Assembly: GCA_905205995.1 (NCBI GenBank)
Contig: CAJLFU010000039.1
Span: 1 to 15,665, forward strand
Reading direction: 5' to 3'
DNA: 15,665 bases
Source: an uncultured Haemophilus sp.
GTDB lineage: Bacteria; Pseudomonadota; Gammaproteobacteria; Enterobacterales; Pasteurellaceae
The position numbers and the translations under genes are program-made. Under the pieces are notes generated by a model. The model was not told the origin of the DNA, did no database searches, and saw nothing but the letters and a program-made list of their open reading frames with translations. Of this stretch, positions 7,628 through 14,181 are shown one piece after another; the stretch's first letter is position 1, and each line of letters begins with the position of its first letter.

Positions 7628-7644
7628 CTTAAGAAAAGATTAAG
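7628..7644. promoter_or_regulatory. PmrA/QseB-type box 2 overlapping the -35 region
   Basis: The plus strand reads CTTAAG-N5-ATTAAG. The minus strand reads CTTAATCTTTTCTTAAG, one base different from box 1 and in the opposite orientation. It lies just upstream of an extended -10 element. The implied span of about -39 to -23 is where an OmpR-family activator would replace a poor -35 hexamer. Confidence 0.62.
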
Positions 7645-7651
7645 ATTTGAA

Positions 7652-7660
7652 TGATTTAAT
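7652..7660 (+). promoter_or_regulatory. Candidate extended -10 of the ygiW-like gene
   Basis: TGATTTAAT combines a TG extension with TTTAAT (five of six bases of TATAAT). The position 17 bases upstream is not a good -35 (AGAAAA), but box 2 covers it. The start point would be near 7667, leaving a leader of about 53 bases. Confidence 0.5.
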
Positions 7661-7719
7661 ACATCTGAAAGCAAAGCTTTCAACTTACTTTATGATTATC
7701 TTATTTAGGAGAACAAACT

Positions 7720-8106
7720 ATGAAAAAATTACTTACTGTTGCAGCTATCGCATTATCTTCTGTTGCCGTATATAACACCGCAATGGCGCAAGGATTTAAT
7801 GATGGCAAGAATCAAGTCACTCAACAAGGTTTTGTAGATGAAAGCGTCATTGTTAAAACCGTTGCTGATGCATTAAATGCCAATGATGACACTCCAGTTC
7901 GTTTAGATGGACAAATTGTAAAACAAATTGGTAAAAAGGATTTCTTATTTAAAGACGCAAGTGGAAAAGAAATCCAAATTGAAGTCAGCAAAAAAGCATG
8001 GAATGGTCAAACGATAGCACCTCAAGATAACATTCAAATTATCGGTAAAGTCGATAAAGAATGGAATCAAACAGAAGTTGATGTGAAACAAATCATCAAA
8101 AAATAA
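7720..8106 (+). CDS. Periplasmic YgiW/BOF-fold stress protein
   Basis: A 128-residue secreted protein of the bacterial OB-fold (BOF, YgiW/YdeI) family, whose members help tolerate cationic peptides, peroxide and other stresses and may bind small ligands. It has a signal peptide with probable cleavage after AMA (residue 23). After this come GFVDES, a helix, and the OB barrel (about 55-127) with PVRLDGQIVKQIGKKDFLFKD, IQIEVSKKAW and IQIIGKVDKEW. AGGAG lies eight bases before the ATG. Family members are often the first gene of a ygiW-qseBC (or firRS) operon in Pasteurellaceae. Here it stands alone, with its own promoter region and a terminator right after it. Two PmrA/QseB-type boxes upstream suggest control by such a two-component system acting in trans. 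The exact function is unproven. Confidence 0.9.
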   Translation: MKKLLTVAAIALSSVAVYNTAMAQGFNDGKNQVTQQGFVDESVIVKTVADALNANDDTPVRLDGQIVKQIGKKDFLFKDASGKEIQIEVSKKAWNGQTIAPQDNIQIIGKVDKEWNQTEVDVKQIIKK

Positions 8107-8112
8107 ATAACA

Positions 8113-8149
8113 AAATGACCGCACTTTTCTTAAGTGCGGTCATTTTTTT
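8113..8149. terminator. Terminator made of two inverted uptake signals
   Basis: A perfect 14-bp stem (8113-8126 with 8132-8145) with the loop TTCTT is followed by a T run on the plus strand and by T-rich DNA on the minus strand. It can therefore end both the ygiW-like gene and the convergent ligA. Each arm contains a full uptake signal: ACCGCACTT at 8118-8126 and AAGTGCGGT at 8132-8140. Inverted signal pairs acting as terminators are well known in Haemophilus. Confidence 0.93.
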
Positions 8150-8171
8150 AGTATTTTTTCGATTGAGACGA

Positions 8172-10175
8172 TTAAATCTGAGCCAAAAATTCTTCTTCCG
8201 TTAAAACGGTAACGCCTAATTCTTGCGCTTTGGTCAGTTTAGAACCCGCCGCATCACCGGCAATCACAAAATCTGTTTTTGCTGAAACCGAGCCACTTAC
8301 TTTTGCGCCCATGTCTTGTAATAACGCTTTAGCTTCATTACGGCCCATTTGAGTAAGCGTACCAGTTAGCACGACCGTTTTACCTTTAAAGAGATTCTCA
8401 CCTACTTCTTTTACTTCTACATCATCCCAATGTACGCCTTGAGCGATTAAATCATTCACAACCGCGACATTATGTGGTTCATGCCAAAACGCCAAAATAC
8501 GATTTGCCACCACTTCTCCCACATCAGGTACTTGCTGTAAGGCTTCTAAATCTGCATTTTGCAACGCTTCTAGGGTTTTGAAATGATTTGCTAAGTTCAA
8601 TGCTGTTGCTTCACCCACTTCACGAATCCCTAAAGCAAAAATAAAACGTGCTAACGTCGTATTTTTCGCTTTTTCAAGGCTCGCTAACGCATTTTCAGCT
8701 GATTTTGCGCCCATTCTCTCTAAACGAGTCAGCGTGGTTAAATCTAACTTGAATAAATCGGCTGGCGTATGAATTAATTCACGATCCACCAACTGCTCGA
8801 TTAATTTGCCCCCGACGCCATCAATATCCATGGCCTTGCGAGAAACGAAATGTTTAAGCGCTTCTTTACGCTGTGCTGCACAGAACAAACCGCCCGTACA
8901 ACGCGCTACGGCTTCGCCTTCAATGCGAACAATGGCTGAATCACACACTGGACAAGTTTCTGGAAAAACAATCGGTCTCGCATCTGCTGGGCGACGGTCG
9001 TGTAATACGCCGATAATTTGTGGGATCACATCTCCCGCGCGGCGAATCACTACCGTATCGCCAATAGCAATGTCCAAGCGTTCAATTTCATCGCCGTTAT
9101 GTAATGTGGCATTACTTACCGTTACCCCTGCCACAAATACCGGTTCTAATTTGGCTACTGGAGTAATTGCCCCCGTTCTGCCCACTTGGAATTCCACATC
9201 ATTTAGGCGAGTTAATTCTTCCTGTGCAGGGAATTTATAAGCAATCGCCCAACGTGGCGCTTTGGAAATAAAACCTAATTTCTCTTGTAACGCAATATCA
9301 TTGATTTTCAATACGGTGCCATCAATATCGTAGCCAAGAGAACTGCGTTTATTTTGAATATCACGATAAAAATCCAACACTTCATCTGTGCCGTTACATA
9401 AACGGATTTCAGGATTTACCGGAATCCCAATAGACTTCAACCATTGCAAACGATCATAATGCGTATTCGGCAAGTCTACCCCTTCAGCAATACCAATACC
9501 ATAAGCATTCAGCACCAATGGACGCTTACTCGTAATTTTTGGATCGAGCTGTCGCAACGATCCCGCTGCTGCATTACGTGGGTTAGCAAAAGTTTTCTCA
9601 CCTTTCTCTAAAGCCTGCTGATTTAAACGTTCAAAGCCCGCATGTGGCATAAATACTTCACCGCGCACCTCTAAACGTGCAGGAGGATTATCCATCAAAA
9701 GCTGCAACGGAATATTTCGAATTGTACGGATATTCGCAGTAATATCTTCCCCTGTCGTCCCATCACCACGGGTTGCAGCTTGAGTCAGTACGCCATTCAC
9801 ATACAAAATACTTACCGCTAAACCGTCTAATTTCGGCTCACAGCAGAAAGTGAGTGGTTCAGGCAAACGAATAAGACGATCTTCAATACGTTTTACGAAT
9901 GCATAAAACTCTTCGTCTGAAAAGGCATTATCCAAAGATAACATTGGAATTTCATGACGAATTTGTGCAAAACCTGAAAGCGGTTTGGCACCTACACGTT
10001 GAGTAGGTGAATCTGCTGTAATGAGTTCCGGATGGGCGGCTTCTAAGGCTTTAAGTTGATGAAATAAACGGTCATATTCCGCGTCAGGAATGGTTGGGTT
10101 ATCCAATACATGATATTCATATTCATAACGACGAAGATCCTGACGTAATGTATCAATTTGTTGCTGAAGGCTCAT
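8172..10175 (-). CDS. ligA: NAD-dependent DNA ligase LigA
   Basis: Seals nicks between Okazaki fragments and in repair, using NAD+. The start is set at 10175, giving MSLQQQIDTLRQ and a 667-residue protein (E. coli 671) aligned with known ligases. In-frame ATGs upstream at 10199 and 10301 would add unrelated residues and run across a hairpin and into zipA. Domains: Ia (about 1-65, with YHVLDNPTIPDAEYDRL), adenylation domain with KLDG (catalytic K115), OB fold (about 320-400), a zinc finger with C408, C411, C426 and C432, helix-hairpin-helix repeats (about 445-585) and a C-terminal BRCT domain (about 590-667). The ribosome site is weak (AGAG, eight bases upstream). It follows zipA by 82 bases and probably shares its transcript. 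Confidence 0.97.
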   Translation of the reverse strand: MSLQQQIDTLRQDLRRYEYEYHVLDNPTIPDAEYDRLFHQLKALEAAHPELITADSPTQRVGAKPLSGFAQIRHEIPMLSLDNAFSDEEFYAFVKRIEDRLIRLPEPLTFCCEPKLDGLAVSILYVNGVLTQAATRGDGTTGEDITANIRTIRNIPLQLLMDNPPARLEVRGEVFMPHAGFERLNQQALEKGEKTFANPRNAAAGSLRQLDPKITSKRPLVLNAYGIGIAEGVDLPNTHYDRLQWLKSIGIPVNPEIRLCNGTDEVLDFYRDIQNKRSSLGYDIDGTVLKINDIALQEKLGFISKAPRWAIAYKFPAQEELTRLNDVEFQVGRTGAITPVAKLEPVFVAGVTVSNATLHNGDEIERLDIAIGDTVVIRRAGDVIPQIIGVLHDRRPADARPIVFPETCPVCDSAIVRIEGEAVARCTGGLFCAAQRKEALKHFVSRKAMDIDGVGGKLIEQLVDRELIHTPADLFKLDLTTLTRLERMGAKSAENALASLEKAKNTTLARFIFALGIREVGEATALNLANHFKTLEALQNADLEALQQVPDVGEVVANRILAFWHEPHNVAVVNDLIAQGVHWDDVEVKEVGENLFKGKTVVLTGTLTQMGRNEAKALLQDMGAKVSGSVSAKTDFVIAGDAAGSKLTKAQELGVTVLTEEEFLAQI

Positions 10176-10210
10176 AATGTTCTCTAACGGTTTACTCATT
10201 GAATTAAAAT

Positions 10211-10231
10211 GGGCGAACCATCGGCTCGCCC
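10211..10231 (-). promoter_or_regulatory. Hairpin in the zipA-ligA gap
   Basis: Nine-base arms (10211-10219 and 10223-10231) flank a three-base loop. In minus-strand RNA all nine pairs form, one as G-U. In plus-strand RNA the same position is an A-C mismatch, so the fold suits the zipA-ligA transcript. It is followed by only a weak T-rich stretch (ATTTTAATT), so it may be a leaky terminator or an RNA-stability element. The effect is inferred. Confidence 0.55.
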
Positions 10232-10232
10232 A

Positions 10233-10241
10233 AAGTGCGGT
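10233..10241 (+). repeat. DNA uptake signal sequence between zipA and ligA
   Basis: Perfect AAGTGCGGT, followed by ATTTTT and, six bases on, GTTTTA, matching the extended consensus. It directly abuts the intergenic hairpin. Confidence 0.92.
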
Positions 10242-10257
10242 TATTTTTTCGTGCGTT

Positions 10258-11292
10258 TTACGCGATTCGAGATAAGTAATCCTGCTCAGCCATATCATCA
10301 AAAATCTCTTGCTGATCAGTCAATACCACGCCACCTAAATCTTCTGCGATGGTTTTCGCTGCGCGAATCATCATACGTAAGTTCGCTAAATTATTACCTG
10401 GTGATGGCAACTGCATAAAGAGCACCACACCCATGGTTGAAAACTCTGCCATATTGTAATAATCAAACGTACCTGGTTGTTCAATGTTTGCCACACTAAA
10501 TAACACTGGGCTTGCCACACTTAAATCAAAGTGGCGGTGATACATTTGACGCTCACCAAAAATAAAACCGAGGTTTTCTAAAGATTGAGATAATTGTGGA
10601 CCATAGAATTCACGATTTTGATTCGAAATCACATAAAGTTGAACAAAACCCGTGGTTTGTTTTGGTTTTTCCACTTCTACTGGTTCGTGATAGTTAAAAT
10701 GCACGTTCTCGTGAGTAGGCTCAGGAGTTGGATTTAATGACATCTCAGCTAATTGCTCACGCAGTTCAGGCGAAGAAGAATTTACACCGTCAAAATCATT
10801 GCTTTGTGCTTCTAATTCTTCGATTGTCATTTCTGCTACACTTGGTTTCGGCTGTACATTCGTTTCAGGATAAACCACTGGCTCAGTTTTTGGCGCAGGA
10901 GCAGGTTGTGCCGTATTCATTTCATAAACCGGCTGATTTGGTAGAGAGATTTTAATATCATCCACGCTTTTTTCTATTTGACGCGCATCCACTTGAGCGC
11001 GCTGCTCATCAAAATTAAATTGCTGTTGGCTCACCGCCTGCGGTGCCACTTTAGGTTGAACATGTTGTTGTACTGGCTGCGCCGCTTGAGCACGATGTGT
11101 TAAACGAATATCCGCATTAGGATCAGCAGCTTGCGAAAAAGGATTGACCTCACCGTTTTTAGAAGTGCGGTTAAATGTGTTCGCGCTTTTAAAATATTTT
11201 GATTTCTCGCGGCGATTTGACCATAATCCGTGTACCACTAAGGCAATTAAAGCAATTACCCCTAAAATAATCAAAATGGTATTTAAGTCCAT
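10258..11292 (-). CDS. zipA: Cell division protein ZipA
   Basis: Inner-membrane bitopic protein that tethers FtsZ filaments to the membrane and helps assemble the division ring in gammaproteobacteria. It is 344 residues. One N-terminal membrane helix (about 6-24, ILIILGVIALIALVVHGLW) is followed by a basic stretch (RREKSK), then a long variable linker rich in Pro, Gln and Ala with repeated Val-Gln-Pro-Lys-like motifs (about 60-210). The globular FtsZ-binding domain is at about 214-340, starting GFVQLYVISNQNREFYG and including GTFDYYNMAEFSTMGVVLFMQLP. AAGGAG precedes the ATG. An uptake signal falls in the linker just after the membrane helix. It lies upstream of ligA on the same strand and diverges from cysZ. 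Linker length makes the protein a little longer than E. coli ZipA. Confidence 0.96.
   Translation of the reverse strand: MDLNTILIILGVIALIALVVHGLWSNRREKSKYFKSANTFNRTSKNGEVNPFSQAADPNADIRLTHRAQAAQPVQQHVQPKVAPQAVSQQQFNFDEQRAQVDARQIEKSVDDIKISLPNQPVYEMNTAQPAPAPKTEPVVYPETNVQPKPSVAEMTIEELEAQSNDFDGVNSSSPELREQLAEMSLNPTPEPTHENVHFNYHEPVEVEKPKQTTGFVQLYVISNQNREFYGPQLSQSLENLGFIFGERQMYHRHFDLSVASPVLFSVANIEQPGTFDYYNMAEFSTMGVVLFMQLPSPGNNLANLRMMIRAAKTIAEDLGGVVLTDQQEIFDDMAEQDYLSRIA
11163..11171 (+). repeat. DNA uptake signal sequence inside zipA
   Basis: Perfect AAGTGCGGT. On the zipA strand it encodes part of Asn-Arg-Thr-Ser (about residues 41-44), at the start of the variable linker where sequence is little constrained. 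Confidence 0.9.
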
Positions 11293-11462
11293 TCTTGTTG
11301 CTCCTTAACGCAATGATTTTTGCTAATCCTATCACATTTCCACAGGTGAAAAAATAGGAAAGCAAACAAGATATTAAAAGGGATGAGATGGAATTTTTCT
11401 CAAAAAATATTGTCTTTCTGTGACATTTTGTATTTTTTACTTTTCAATTTAAAGGAACAATA

Positions 11463-12308
11463 ATGATCGATCAAAATGAAATAAAATCTGCTTTCAATCA
11501 TTTCGTAATGGGTTGGCATTTTATTACGCAAAAAGGCCTACGCCGTTTTGTGATTATGCCTATTTTACTTAACGTCGTTCTGCTTACCGGCTTATTCTGG
11601 CTATTTGTCTCACAAATCTCCACGATGATTGACTGGGTGATGAGCTTTATTCCAGATTGGCTAAGCTTTTTAAGCGTGATTTTGCTCGTGCTGTCTATTG
11701 GCTCGATTCTCTTATTTTTCTATTTTGCCTTTACAACGCTTTCAGGCTTTATTGCCGCACCGTTTAATGGATTATTGGCAGAAAAAGTCGAAAAAATGCT
11801 GACTGGTGAAGCAGTTAATGATGATGGTTTTGCCGAAATTATGAAAGATGTGCCGCGCATGTTGAATCGTGAATGGCAAAAATTGTGGTACAGCTTACCG
11901 AAATTTGTGGGCTTGTTCTTATTGAGTTTTATCCCGGTTATTGGACAAACCATTATTCCAGTACTAACCTTCCTATTTACTTGTTGGATGATGGCAATTC
12001 AGTACTGTGACTACCCGTTTGATAACCATAAAATTTCTTTTGGCATTATGAAAAATGCATTAGGAGAAAGACGCACACAAAGCCTCACATTCGGAGCATT
12101 AATCACCCTTTGTACCGCATTACCGATTGTGAATTTAGTCGTTATTCCCGTTGCAGTCTGTGGTGCGACCGTAATGTGGGTGGAAAATTATCGCTCACAA
12201 TTAAAATTTGATATGAATTTTGACCGCACTTCAAGTTCAACACAAATTGTGACACGCTCCACGAGTACGGAAATTAAGCCTTCAGGAAGCAGCATCGTGA
12301 ATAAATAG
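11463..12308 (+). CDS. cysZ: Sulfate transporter CysZ
   Basis: Inner-membrane sulfate uptake protein feeding cysteine synthesis. It is 281 residues, longer than E. coli CysZ (253). The family opening is present (SAFNHFVMGWHFITQKGLRR), then hydrophobic helices at about 28-50, 65-95, 150-180 and 210-235, with FIAAPFNGLLAEKVE and the pair FIPVIGQTIIPVLTF and YCDYPFDNHKISF. The last 28 or so residues (after FDMNFDRT) are rich in Ser and Thr and begin at an uptake signal. They look like a non-conserved tail. AAGGA precedes the ATG. It diverges from zipA and lies 100 bases before cysK in the same direction, which supports a sulfur-assimilation role. Confidence 0.95.
   Translation: MIDQNEIKSAFNHFVMGWHFITQKGLRRFVIMPILLNVVLLTGLFWLFVSQISTMIDWVMSFIPDWLSFLSVILLVLSIGSILLFFYFAFTTLSGFIAAPFNGLLAEKVEKMLTGEAVNDDGFAEIMKDVPRMLNREWQKLWYSLPKFVGLFLLSFIPVIGQTIIPVLTFLFTCWMMAIQYCDYPFDNHKISFGIMKNALGERRTQSLTFGALITLCTALPIVNLVVIPVAVCGATVMWVENYRSQLKFDMNFDRTSSSTQIVTRSTSTEIKPSGSSIVNK
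12223..12231 (-). repeat. DNA uptake signal sequence near the cysZ end
   Basis: ACCGCACTT on the plus strand. The minus strand reads AAGTGCGGT, then AAAATT, six bases and AAATTT, a full extended signal. In CysZ it encodes Arg-Thr-Ser, where the conserved protein gives way to a Ser/Thr-rich tail. Confidence 0.92.
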
Positions 12309-12312
12309 CATT

Positions 12313-12344
12313 TAGTTATAAAATATAGCTATTAACTATTTTTT
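12313..12344 (+). terminator. Weak candidate terminator after cysZ
   Basis: TAGTTA (12313-12318) can pair with TAACTA (12333-12338) and is followed by six T residues. The stem is short and nearly all A/T, so partial or no termination is equally possible. It lies in the 100-base gap before cysK, which should also hold any cysK promoter. Confidence 0.28.
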
Positions 12345-12408
12345 GAATTTAAAAGCTGGTGTTATAACTATTGCATCAACTCATTCCAAAATATAAAAGG
12401 ACAGTAAG

Positions 12409-13359
12409 ATGACAATTTATGCAGATAACTCATACTCAATCGGTAATACGCCATTAGTTCGTTTAAAACATTTCGGACACAATGGTAACGTTGTTGTAAA
12501 AATTGAAGGTCGTAACCCTAGCTTTAGCGTGAAATGCCGTATTGGTGCCAATATGATTTGGCAAGCAGAAAAAGATGGCATTTTAACGGCTGGTAAAGAA
12601 ATTGTAGATGCGACTAGCGGTAACACCGGTATCGCTTTAGCTTATGTCGCTGCCGCGCGCGGTTATAAAATCACCTTAACCATGCCTGAAACCATGAGTC
12701 TTGAACGTAAACGTTTATTACGTGGTTTAGGCGTAAATCTTGTGCTCACTGAAGGCTCAAAAGGGATGAAAGGTGCGATCGCTAAAGCAGAAGAAATTGT
12801 GGCGTCTAATCCAAATCATTATGTGATGCTAAAACAATTTGAAAACCCGGCTAACCCAGACATTCACCGTCAAACGACTGGTGAAGAAATCTGGAAAGAT
12901 ACTGAAGGTAAAGTCGATGTCGTGGTTGCCGGTGTGGGTACCGGTGGTACAATTACCGGTATTTCTCGTGCAATCAAACTCGATCACGGTAAAAAAATTA
13001 CTTCTGTAGCGGTTGAGCCAACAGAATCACCTGTTATCACCCAAACCCTTGCTGGTCAAGAAGTGAAACCGGGTCCACACAAAATTCAAGGTATCGGTGC
13101 GGGCTTCATTCCGAAAAACTTAGATTTATCATTAATTGATCGCGTGGAAACTGTAGATAGCGATACCGCAATTGCTACCGCTCGTCGCTTAATGGCTGAA
13201 GAAGGTATTCTTGCGGGTATTTCTTCAGGTGCCACAGTGGCAGCTGCCGACCGCTTAGCAAAACTACCAGAATTCCAAGATAAATTAATCGTCGCGATCT
13301 TACCTTCAGCTTCAGAACGTTATTTAAGTACCGCGTTGTTTGAAGGGATTGAGGCTTAG
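12409..13359 (+). CDS. cysK: Cysteine synthase A (O-acetylserine sulfhydrylase)
   Basis: PLP enzyme that joins O-acetylserine and sulfide to give cysteine, the last step of sulfate assimilation. It is 316 residues. The PLP lysine is K42 in NPSFSVKCRIGANM. The substrate loop TSGNTG spans 69-74, the phosphate-binding loop GVGTGGT spans 175-181, and a serine that contacts the pyridine nitrogen lies in LPSASERYLST (from about 298; E. coli has LPSSGERYLST). The SVKCRIGA motif and length favour CysK over CysM. AAGGA precedes the ATG. It follows cysZ by 100 bases and is followed after 48 bases by the amino-acid importer. CysB control would be expected from other bacteria, but I could not identify a convincing CysB site. 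Confidence 0.97.
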   Translation: MTIYADNSYSIGNTPLVRLKHFGHNGNVVVKIEGRNPSFSVKCRIGANMIWQAEKDGILTAGKEIVDATSGNTGIALAYVAAARGYKITLTMPETMSLERKRLLRGLGVNLVLTEGSKGMKGAIAKAEEIVASNPNHYVMLKQFENPANPDIHRQTTGEEIWKDTEGKVDVVVAGVGTGGTITGISRAIKLDHGKKITSVAVEPTESPVITQTLAGQEVKPGPHKIQGIGAGFIPKNLDLSLIDRVETVDSDTAIATARRLMAEEGILAGISSGATVAAADRLAKLPEFQDKLIVAILPSASERYLSTALFEGIEA

Positions 13360-13372
13360 TGATTAAGCCTCA
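13350..13372 (+). promoter_or_regulatory. Hairpin over the cysK stop codon
   Basis: TGAGGCTTA (13350-13358) pairs perfectly with TAAGCCTCA (13364-13372), with a five-base loop. The stop codon TAG (13357-13359) is partly in the stem. What follows is pyrimidine-rich but not a clean T run, so it is better read as an attenuating or 3' end protecting hairpin than as a strong terminator. Confidence 0.5.
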
Positions 13373-13407
13373 CTATTTCACTTTTAGATGTAAATAAAGG
13401 AACACTT

Positions 13408-14181
13408 ATGAAAAAATCATTTTTTAGCACCGCACTTTTAGCGGCAGGATTAGCCCTTTCTACTTTTGCTAACGCAGGTGAAATTGCTGATCGCGTTGAA
13501 AAAACTAAAACTTTATTAGTCGGTACTGAGGGCACTTACGCACCATTCACTTTCCACGACAAAGATGGCAAGTTAACAGGTTTCGATGTGGAAATTATCG
13601 AAAAAGTTGCACAAAAATTAGGTTGGAAAGTTGAATTTAAAGAAACTGCTTGGGATGGCATGTATGCAGGTTTGAACGCAAAACGCTTTGATGTTATTGC
13701 GAACCAAACCAATCCTAGCCCAGAACGTTTAAAAAAATATGATTACAGTGCACCTTATAACTACTCTGCTGGCGTAATCGTGACGAAAGCCGATAACGAT
13801 AGCATTAAATCATTCCCTGATTTAAAAGGTAAAAAATCTGCCCAATCTGCGACCAGTAACTGGAGCAAAGACGCACGTGATAATGGTGCAATTATTGTGA
13901 CCGTTGATAGCTTGGCACAAAACCTTGAAGCAGTAAAACAAGGTCGTGTTGATGCCACAGTAAATGATAAACTCGCGGTGTTAGATTACTTCAAAAAACA
14001 ACCTAATGCAGGCTTAAAAATTGCTGTAGAAAGTGATAAAAAAATCCCAACGGGTTTTGCTTTCTTGAAAGGTGAAGAACCGCTTATTGCGAAAGTGAAC
14101 CAAGCGCTTGAAGAACTACGCAAAGACGGAACGTTAAAACAACTTTCAATCAAATGGTTTGGCGATGACATTACTCAATAA
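13408..14181 (+). CDS. Amino-acid (probably cystine) ABC transporter, periplasmic binding protein
   Basis: Solute-binding protein of family 3 (SBP_bac_3), 257 residues, which would capture its amino acid in the periplasm and deliver it to the permease encoded next. The signal peptide has probable cleavage after ANA (residue 23). There is no lipobox cysteine, so it should be soluble. Mature features include LLVGTEGTYAPFTF (36-49), GKLTGFDVEI (54-63), WDGMYAGLNAKRFDV, RLKKYDYSAPY and the terminal DGTLKQLSIKWFG. From memory these match cystine-binding proteins FliY/TcyJ of E. coli and TcyA of B. subtilis closely. The cysZ-cysK context supports cystine. An uptake signal lies within the signal-peptide codons. 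Another polar amino acid cannot be excluded. Confidence 0.9.
   Translation: MKKSFFSTALLAAGLALSTFANAGEIADRVEKTKTLLVGTEGTYAPFTFHDKDGKLTGFDVEIIEKVAQKLGWKVEFKETAWDGMYAGLNAKRFDVIANQTNPSPERLKKYDYSAPYNYSAGVIVTKADNDSIKSFPDLKGKKSAQSATSNWSKDARDNGAIIVTVDSLAQNLEAVKQGRVDATVNDKLAVLDYFKKQPNAGLKIAVESDKKIPTGFAFLKGEEPLIAKVNQALEELRKDGTLKQLSIKWFGDDITQ
13429..13437 (-). repeat. DNA uptake signal sequence in a signal-peptide coding region
   Basis: ACCGCACTT on the plus strand, read in frame as Thr-Ala-Leu at about residues 8-10 of the binding protein. It falls in the hydrophobic core of the signal peptide, a position tolerant of such residues. Confidence 0.9.

Noticed and set aside
8806..9240. A 144-codon plus-strand open frame opposite ligA
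   Set aside because: It is antisense to the ligase OB-fold and zinc-finger region, lacks a ribosome site, and has a composition typical of a shadow frame.
10176..10301. An in-frame N-terminal extension of LigA overlapping zipA
   Set aside because: It crosses a hairpin and an uptake signal, resembles no ligase sequence, and the start at 10175 gives the K115 and C408/C411/C426/C432 numbering known from E. coli.
11293..11462. Divergent promoters between zipA and cysZ
   Set aside because: TAGGAT on the minus strand and TATTTT on the plus strand are possible -10 elements, but neither has a good -35 at proper spacing.
12371..12397. TTGCAT and TATAAA as a cysK promoter
   Set aside because: The spacing is only about 15 bases and the start point would fall after the ribosome site, so it cannot serve the gene.
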